From NCBI GenBank assembly GCA_961205875.1, contig OY540810.1, positions 30,628,001-30,692,000 of the forward strand: a stretch of DNA of 64,000 bases. Direction: 5' to 3'. The translations under genes were made by a program, and so were the position numbers. This document shows positions 58,001-64,000 of this stretch, one piece after another (positions within the stretch are counted from its first letter, which is position 1; the number at the start of each line of letters is the position of its first letter). This DNA comes from Sialis fuliginosa. Its lineage: Eukaryota; Arthropoda; Insecta; Megaloptera; Sialidae. The notes beneath the pieces are model-generated. The model had not been told where the DNA came from, searched no databases, and worked only from the letters and a program-made list of their open reading frames with translations.

Positions 58001-58894
58001 ACAAAATGATTAGTACTACTACACAAATAATTATAAAATAAAGAGTTATAAAAATTAAAACAATGTAAAGCATTTACATAAGAAAATACATTTTTTTGAT
58101 AGTGCGCCGAACCGTGATGATTATTTATCTACTGTTTTGAAAACAAAATTAATAATTTTCATCAAATCATGCTGTAAAACAGTTAAATTTATATAGATTA
58201 AATCGTATATAAGTAGGTATACATTTGTTGAAATCAAATATCAACAAATATTTCTAATTCAGTACATTTAATTTAAAAATGTTCAGCACTGGGGTATTAT
58301 TCAAGACTGGTGCCAGTAACTTACATCAAATTATACTGAAATCACGATGTCAATATATAAAATTTACTTTGAAGGAGTATTTAGCACTAAAGAAGTACTA
58401 AATTGGTTGATAATACCGGGCAATAGTGTTGTAAAGATCTATAATCTCCATGTATTTTTTTTCTCTGTAATACTAATAATACGTATCAAGAGCTATTTCA
58501 TGTTGACGAAAGATGTAATCTCTATAAAAGTGTACGTGTTCGTATGACGATTGATAAAAACTAGTTATTTCTAAAATTTTCATATAGGTATACTATATAT
58601 GTACATATCAGACATACATTCGGTATGTTACCTTGTAAAAATATGGGATAAATTCTTTAATTTAAAAAATGTTAACATTTTAGGTGAGTATGAGTGTAGC
58701 TGGTGGTCCCCGACGTTGTAGCGGAACAAGGAGCGTAAGTCCGGGTCACAACGGCGGCGGTGGTGGTGTGGTAACGCCTACATCCTCGCTACGCTCCACG
58801 CCGTCACCGTCTGTCCTGCCAGTCTCAGCACCACCCGCTCAACAGCAACAGCTTCCCCCGAATAAGATAATCAGCAGAAACGTTAACGGTACAG
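55054..58894 (+). CDS. 5' coding exons of an unrecognised gene running off the right edge
   Basis: Two exons are supported. 55,054-55,101 reads MENNKITVCNEDSSSS up to a GTGAGT donor, phase 0. 58,684-58,894 follows TTTTAG and continues in the same phase for 70 codons up to ACAG|GTAAGA. The second exon is low-complexity, rich in Gly, Ser, Pro and Gln (VSPGHNGGGGGVVTPTSS ... PAQQQQLPPNKIISRN), and stands out by its high GC. The protein start looks disordered, and I do not recognise the family. The second exon begins GTGAGT, so its acceptor is fused to a donor-like sequence. Further exons must lie beyond 64,000 or were missed in the 5-kb intron. An upstream non-coding exon ending at 54,776 is possible. 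Confidence 0.65.
56377..56516. mobile_element. Short MITE with ATGCCGTGTTTAGACC ends
   Basis: A 140-bp element whose left end ATGCCGTGTTTAGACCAAAG and right end TTTCGGTCTAAACACGGCAT are inverse copies over about 45 bp. A TAA-like flank is on both sides. A second, partial copy is at 10,961-11,020. Confidence 0.75.
56980..57290. mobile_element. ACCGGAACC hAT element, second copy
   Basis: It starts CAGGGCTTCTAACCGGAAC and ends in the AACCGGAAAAATAACG zone; the last about 12 bases of the right tip are missing. The middle (TGTTAAAATATGCTCATTAA, CATGATCTTACTCCCC) matches 29,306-29,699. ATATATAC-type sequence lies on both sides. Confidence 0.7.
57688..58425. mobile_element. Element bounded by GCCCGGTATTAT, with MITE copy C nested inside
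   Basis: GCCCGGTATTATTATAAG near 57,690 and GATAATACCGGGC near 58,410-58,424 are inverse copies. Between them lies the AGGTACTGGCACC MITE copy C (57,758-58,321). The outer pair may belong to an older element split by the MITE. A related ATAATACCGGGC is at 62,222. Confidence 0.45.
57758..58321. mobile_element. AGGTACTGGCACC MITE, copy C
   Basis: The ends are AGGTACTGGCACCAGTC and GACTGGTGCCAGTAACT with TA outside. It is 564 bp, diverged from copies A and B but with the same landmarks (GATTGATGGGCTAC, CAGTAATGGACAACG). Confidence 0.75.
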
Positions 58895-59055
58895 GTAAGA
58901 CTGACAGTTTTTATTTATTTCAATTCTATTTTTACTATATAAATACAAATATAGTTAATTTAATTTATATGATTATGGGTTTAAATTATAATGACACAAT
59001 TCAAGAAAGTAATTTTTTTTAAATTCTCACGAATTGTACCGAAAAAAATAAATTA

Positions 59056-59459
59056 CAGTAAGTCCTCGACTTACGCGAATTCATACTTACGCGATTTGAA
59101 AAAAAAAATTTTTTATTTCCTCGCGCTTTGTATCCCTGCGGCTATTGTGCCAACCGAGATTGTCAAACACCTCACCTTTTCATCATTCCCCCTTTGTCTA
59201 TATGCTCAAAGTTTGTTGGCACGACAGGGAATTTATATATTTTTTAGGGTTTTTAGTAAGTACTGAGTTGGTGCATTTTGTTTACAATTTTAAACATTTT
59301 TCTCTGTTCGTTCACTTGTTTTACAAAAATATATAAATATATATTTTATAAGTATATTTATAAATATATATTTTTTTACATTAAATTCTCGACAATTTTT
59401 CGACTTACCTACATGAAAATCTTTGGAACGAATTAATCGCGTAGGTCGAGGACTTAATG
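59056..59459. mobile_element. Pogo/Tigger-like MITE
   Basis: The ends CAGTAAGTCCTCGACTTACG and (inverse) CATTAAGTCCTCGACCTACG are flanked by TA on both sides (59,054-59,055 and 59,460-59,461). CAGT..(T)CCTCGACTTACG is the familiar Tigger/pogo end. The 404-bp element contains the 59,147-59,334 repeat shared with 52,910-53,105. No transposase is present. Confidence 0.75.
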
Positions 59460-59464
59460 TATAG

Positions 59465-59872
59465 GGTATACAGTGTTGTGTATTGCTATATTTATTAATA
59501 AATCCAGAATGGAATAAGAAAAAACATTTCCGGCGTAGACTTTATCTAGAGCAATTGGGGCTAGATCTAGTTCATGATGAAATCCAACAGCGAACATCCC
59601 AGCCACATAGCTCAAAGGCCAAAGAGGTTGTACACATTATACAGCCTCAATATAAACAAAATTTAAAGAGAGCACGTTGTCACATGTGCCCAAACCTATC
59701 TAATAGCACTAAATATGCTACAAAATGTACTTCGTGTAATTTATTTATATGCAAAACGCATTCATTTACTGAAATAACTTGTAAAAACTGTAAATAAAAA
59801 AAATAAAATTGTGTTGGGCAAAATTTACCCAAAAGACAGAATGTGTAATTTTTTTTTGTTACAGGATAAGGG
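59465..59872 (+). pseudogene. piggyBac-like transposase, C-terminal fragment with 3' element end
   Basis: The open frame (ATG-bounded 59,483-59,797) reads LINPEWNKKKHFRRRLYLEQ, then LGLDLVHDEIQQR, matching the helical end of piggyBac catalytic regions. A cysteine-rich domain follows, with CHMC, CTSC, C..H and CKNC pairs near the stop. The frame is intact to TAA at 59,797. The element end is recognisable as GATAAGGG followed by TTAA (59,873-59,876), the piggyBac target. Everything N-terminal to the fragment is missing: the pogo-like element lies directly upstream and no DDD catalytic residues are visible. It lies in the same orientation as the host gene, inside its intron. Confidence 0.8.
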
Positions 59873-61625
59873 TTAAACAACATCTTGCATACGTACTGAC
59901 ACGTTCAGATTCTAAATTCGTGTTGTTTATTTGTTAGAATTTAAAAATTAATTTTATAGGTGTGTCTCTTCACAATCTAGAGAACTATATAAGACAGTGT
60001 GGGGGTATATTAATACAATAAAATATCATGATAATAATTTAAATACATTAATCCGTGGGCTTTGTATATTTTGGATCTTTTTGAGTTTATGCGTTGATTT
60101 ATAATAATAAAAAAAATATTTTTATATTTTTTTCGTAAAATGTATTACAACAGTATGAAATATGTTAACATAGTAGGTACTTTAGTGATACAGAACTTTT
60201 ATATGAAATTAGTAAGTAAAATGCGGTATTTACATTAAGGCTTAGGATCACAAATAAGACCTAAGGCCTTATTTGGTAGCTAGATAAGGTTATAAAAAAA
60301 TTCTTCCCCCCTGGTTTCGTGTTAAACGATTTCCACTGTATATAAAATTAAATAGAATCCATTTGATAGTTTTTAGATTTCTTGTTTGCTTGTTTGTTCC
60401 AAGTACACTCGAAAACTACAGAACCGATTTTGATGGAATTTTCATAATTAGGAAGCTTAAGACGCTACACTATCGAGTTAATGAGCAATATAGGTATACA
60501 TATATAGTTGATGTGATGGAAATATGATTTCTATACGTGTTTAGAGCAGTCGACCGCATGGGCATTGACCAATTTTGAAATACATGTTGTTTGTTACAAT
60601 TCAAATGAATACACATATGGAATTATCTAGATCGAAATTGTACGCATGTTAGATTTTAAACAATAACTGAGCATATACTTGTCTTTATTTTAATAATTTG
60701 AAAACTTGTTTATTTCTGATTAAACAAAAAATCTTAGCGAATATATTTGTATCTTTATGTTTATAAATAATATTAAAATAATTATTATAGTTATTATGAG
60801 ACAAAAAATATTAAAACTCACGACGTAAACCGGTTACTATGGGTAATTTTTTTCTGAATTAAAAACGTATTTATCATTAAAATACACTGATTTCCGTATA
60901 TTACGTAACATATATATTACTTTTTATTGTGAAAAAAGTATGCATCTTAAGAACAAAAAAAAAACTATTTTACATTCTAAGTGTTGATGAGAGATTTATA
61001 AATATTATGCCAATTTATGAAAGGTGAATTTAATTTTAACAAACCTTAATATTACTTTCTAACGCAGACAATAAATACATATATAAATATAGGATAACAA
61101 TGGTTAAAGAGAGAGGGAGATTTGTTTAGTTTTAAATCGGAAAATTTCAGTTTATTTCAAGTTAGAGTCAAAATACATATATAATTTTTTCATGCGTTTA
61201 AAAAATGTATGCATATTTATCAAGTCGATAAATAAATAATATCAAAATATAATCAAAATTCTGTGTAAAAAATCTCTGTGTAAAATTTTGTTATTTCTTC
61301 AGTCTATAAATAGTTTTACAGGTAATAACAATTCATTCTGATAGTTTTTAAATATGTTTCTGCTTGTCTGTCTCTTTGTTAGCTCCGACATGACTTGAAA
61401 ATTACTAAACTGATTAGAAAGCTTATAACCCTATAATTAATTTAGGCTATATGTATATTAATTGATTTACGATAGGCCATATTCAGACAGTGTGGGTTCC
61501 AGGAAAAAATATGGGTTTCGTGTGTTTATGGCTTTGCTTACTTATTTTAACGTTTAAATCATATCCCTAAATTAAAGTAAACGTTGATATACAGTCTTAA
61601 CTTCGTTTGAATATATATCAATAAA

Positions 61626-61862
61626 CAGGGCTGTAACTAGAGCCTCTGGGCTCCCGGGGCAGCAAGTGATCGAAAGGCCGTTACTATATACAAAATAAAA
61701 ATTGACTTTTTCGTTGCCACTTCAACTCACAATTTTACATTTGTTACTAATTCTAATTACTTTTTTTTCTCAATCTTGCCAACCCCAATTTTTACGCTAT
61801 TGCCCCCCTCCCCCAATGCTCGGAGGCCCCAGGGTACTGCCCCGGTGGTAGTTACGGCTCTG
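61626..61862. mobile_element. 237-bp hAT MITE with 8-bp target duplication
   Basis: It begins CAGGGCTGTAACTAGAGCC and ends GGTAGTTACGGCTCTG, with CCCCGG-rich subterminal DNA. The flanks TCAATAAA (61,618-61,625) and TTAATAAA (61,863-61,870) match at 7 of 8. Confidence 0.8.
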
Positions 61863-61884
61863 TTAATAAAATAGTTTTTGTTTC

Positions 61885-62235
61885 ATTTATGACCGCGGTC
61901 ATAAATGAAACACCGCGGTGTTATAAAGAATTTGCTTGAGTTCAAAAACAAATTAGCTTCCAGCTAACGTTATCTGCTAGGCATTGAATATAAATAACAA
62001 TACACTTACAGATATAGCGAATGAAATCATACATACGAGAACCTTGACGCATGCGCGATAAGTATAATCAGCGACTTAAAATAAGTGCTGCCATTTACAT
62101 TATTATACATGTATTACCACTGCTTTAAAATATCGAGCAATTTCATAACAATTTGACACCTAGCAGATAGCATTAGCTGGAAGCTAATTTGGTTTTACAC
62201 TCAAGCAAATTCTTTACATATAATACCGGGCATTT
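61885..62235. mobile_element. Inverted-repeat element with about 65-bp arms
   Basis: The left arm (CATAAATGAAACACCGCGG, then TAAAGAATTTGCTTGAG and AAATTAGCTTCCAGCTAA) pairs with the right arm (TTAGCTGGAAGCTAATTTGG, CTCAAGCAAATTCTTTA, ACCGGGCATTTATG). The left tip is preceded by a small perfect palindrome, CATTTATGACCGCGGTCATA(AATG). Confidence 0.7.
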
Positions 62236-62364
62236 ATGTCTTATAAGAATTGGGGAGATGGGACGGGGGTTCGTAAAATATAAATATGGTTAGATTTCCA
62301 CAATTAAAAAAAACATGTAAGAGTTCTGCGACAAATTAAGATTGGGAACCACTGGGCTATATAA
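62236..62364. mobile_element. Right terminus of a hAT-Buster-like element
   Basis: The minus strand from about 62,363 reads CAGTGGTTCCCAATCTTAATT, a classic hAT end. The left end was not found; the inverted-repeat element at 61,885-62,235 abuts it. Confidence 0.45.
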
Positions 62365-63539
62365 TTTACAGTTAATATATTTTAATAAAAATACATACAT
62401 AAACATGAAAAGAATTATCATTGGCGATTGTAATGTAATTAAACCATAATTGATGCGATAGGGAAATTGTAGTTATCATAAAATATAAATGATAAATATA
62501 ATTACCTATACAGTGTACAGAACTAGAATGTCAAAAAGCAAAAAAAAAATCATTATATCGACCTTTGCGGCCGTATAGAAGCTAATTTTCAATACCAAAA
62601 TTATATTATTATTATTTATTACCTATCTCATTTTGGCAAGCAATATAAATGAATACGGTAGAATTTTCAGTATACTATAAACGAAACATCGAATTAAAAA
62701 TACAGAATTTGATTACAACAATGAATTATATTTTTATAAATTTGGACTTGGTTTGAGTGCACGACAAGTTTTTATACGCAGTGAATAACTTCGTGATGGA
62801 ACAGGGTATTTTTTTGCATCGAAACCGCTTTTTATAAACACTACCTACCTCTTCTCAGTGAGCTAGTTTTTTTACCGCTCGTAAATAATGTATAGAATAA
62901 TATATGTATATGTATGTATATGTAAGTAGTTTCTTAACTTTTTATTTTTAATTTTTTTAATTATTTGTTTTTGTTGGGAACGTTTTTATTATTCGTGTAT
63001 TCGGTGTATTTAATGATTAGAAATCTTAGAGGAAACGATATTTTTAAAGACATAATTTTTTGTAGATTTTATGTTATTTTTCCTAATATCATTTTATTTT
63101 TTAGTAAATTCAATATGTATTTCTGCTATAATTTAAGTTTAAAATCATAAAATCAATGACAAGTCTTTGCTTTATTTTCGAAACAGTAGTGCGTTATAAT
63201 TACTTACCTTATCTTACTCATCTGTAAAGTAAATGCACAGTGCTTCCTCGTGCTAAATTTTTTGACAATTTCAATCTAAATCTAAATTTATGCAAATGTC
63301 AAAATGACATTTAAATCGTCAAAATGACATTTAATATGTCAAAGTAAATATCAATTAAAAAAACAAATGACGATTTTTACAGCAAATTGAGATAAATCTT
63401 TGTAAGGGAATATTTTACAACAAACGTTGTAGACCTATATTATAGGAAATTGAAAGCTCTACAAAAAATATTCTACAAAATTTTCACGTAACATGTATCG
63501 TTCATGAGATATATTGAAAAAATAAATATTTTGGGATGT

Positions 63540-63790
63540 CATCCCTCCTCTTTAAAACGATTTTGATATGGGATCGTCCTCAAGCCAGTTCACGAGTTAT
63601 ACGTGTGATAAGGATTCAGGGGACAGACACACAGATAGACAGATAGACACGAAACAAAAAGTGTTTGTCTTGAGCTGAAACGGAAAGATCAATTTAAAAT
63701 TTTGAAATCGGAGAACAATTGTTCTGTCTCATTTTAAAACGATCACAAAGCTTCTCGTATCTTCGATATTGCGAGGCATTAAATTAGTAA
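63540..63790. repeat. Tail of the lepidopteran-type dispersed repeat
   Basis: CGTGTGATAAGGATTCAGGG, GACAGACACACAGATAGACA, AAGTGTTTGTCTTGAGCTG and CGATCACAAAGCTTC match the segment at 22,890-23,075 in order. The start of the family was not found here. Confidence 0.6.
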
Positions 63791-64000
63791 ATGTTTTTTT
63801 ACTACTTTACTTGGGCTTTTCATGCTTTTTGCATTGAAAAGTTCATTATAATCGATCATGTCTGTAATAGTTTTCTTTCTTGCAAAATCAGAGGTCTGTG
63901 TGTAAGTCTTTTTGCTCACATAGAATAAACCGTGATATTCGGAGCCAAGATTTTTATCTAGTTATTAATAATACAAAATATGTTTAAAATTAGCGTCTAT

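Larger units (their letters stand above)
55102..58683 (+). other. Intron 1 of the unrecognised gene, repeat-filled
   Basis: A 3.6-kb intron between the two supported exons. It contains a short MITE (56,377-56,516), a hAT copy (56,980-57,290), and an ACCGGGC-bounded element (57,688-58,425) with MITE copy C nested inside. The 55,300-56,350 part is plain AT-rich DNA. Confidence 0.55.
58895..64000 (+). other. Intron or intergenic remainder, repeat-rich, no exon found
   Basis: From the GTAAGA donor at 58,895 to the window edge I find no further exon of the gene. The piggyBac fragment is the only protein-like reading. Elements inside are listed separately. 60,300-60,480 and 61,330-61,440 carry AAAACTACAGAACCGATTTT- and AAATTACTAAACTGATTAG-type words common in dispersed insect repeats. 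Confidence 0.45.

Overview
The window is animal nuclear DNA: strongly AT-rich, with intron-bearing genes that use GT-AG splicing, and a very high load of DNA transposons and MITEs. I infer an insect, most likely a moth or butterfly. The repeats near 4.76-6.21, 21.0, 22.9 and 63.6 kb carry GTCAAGTGCGAGTC, GGTTCCG and CAGACAGACAGACA motifs familiar from lepidopteran repeats. The order is an inference; the insect placement also rests on gene content.

Layout. 1-12.8 kb is a repeat field with no host gene I can support: hAT, LINE and long-inverted-repeat elements. 12.8-27.6 kb holds two divergent paralogous lipase genes of the pancreatic-lipase family. One is on the minus strand (12,813-17,863, last exon not found) and one on the plus strand (20,710-27,636, complete at 312 codons). 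Their introns are full of nested transposons. 27.7-29.9 kb holds two hAT elements with 8-bp target duplications, one carrying a second hAT element inside it.

29.9-52.7 kb is a compact gene block: sphingosine-1-phosphate lyase (minus), DNA polymerase theta (plus), CDC5L (minus), EMC7 (plus), an IRS/DOK-type PH-PTB adaptor with YxxM motifs (minus), and the OTU deubiquitinase YOD1 (minus). The Sply/POLQ and CDC5L/EMC7 pairs are divergent with shared promoter intervals. POLQ and CDC5L converge with stops 264 bp apart. All exon joins in these genes keep the reading frame, and each summed coding length is a multiple of three.

52.7-64 kb holds a possible small exon, a CCAAT/CRE promoter-like cluster, and the first two coding exons of an unrecognised Gly/Ser/Pro-rich gene that runs off the right edge. 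Its introns contain MITEs, a pogo/Tigger-like element and the 3' end of a piggyBac transposon.

The genes are unrelated cellular functions: lipid hydrolysis, sphingolipid breakdown, DNA end joining, splicing, ER membrane protein insertion, growth-factor signalling and ubiquitin removal. I see no new multi-gene system. The notable features are the transposon architecture, the lipase pair, the adaptor, and an exon that begins with a splice-donor sequence. I saw no retrovirus, LTR element, Polinton, CRISPR array, tRNA or rRNA gene that I could support.
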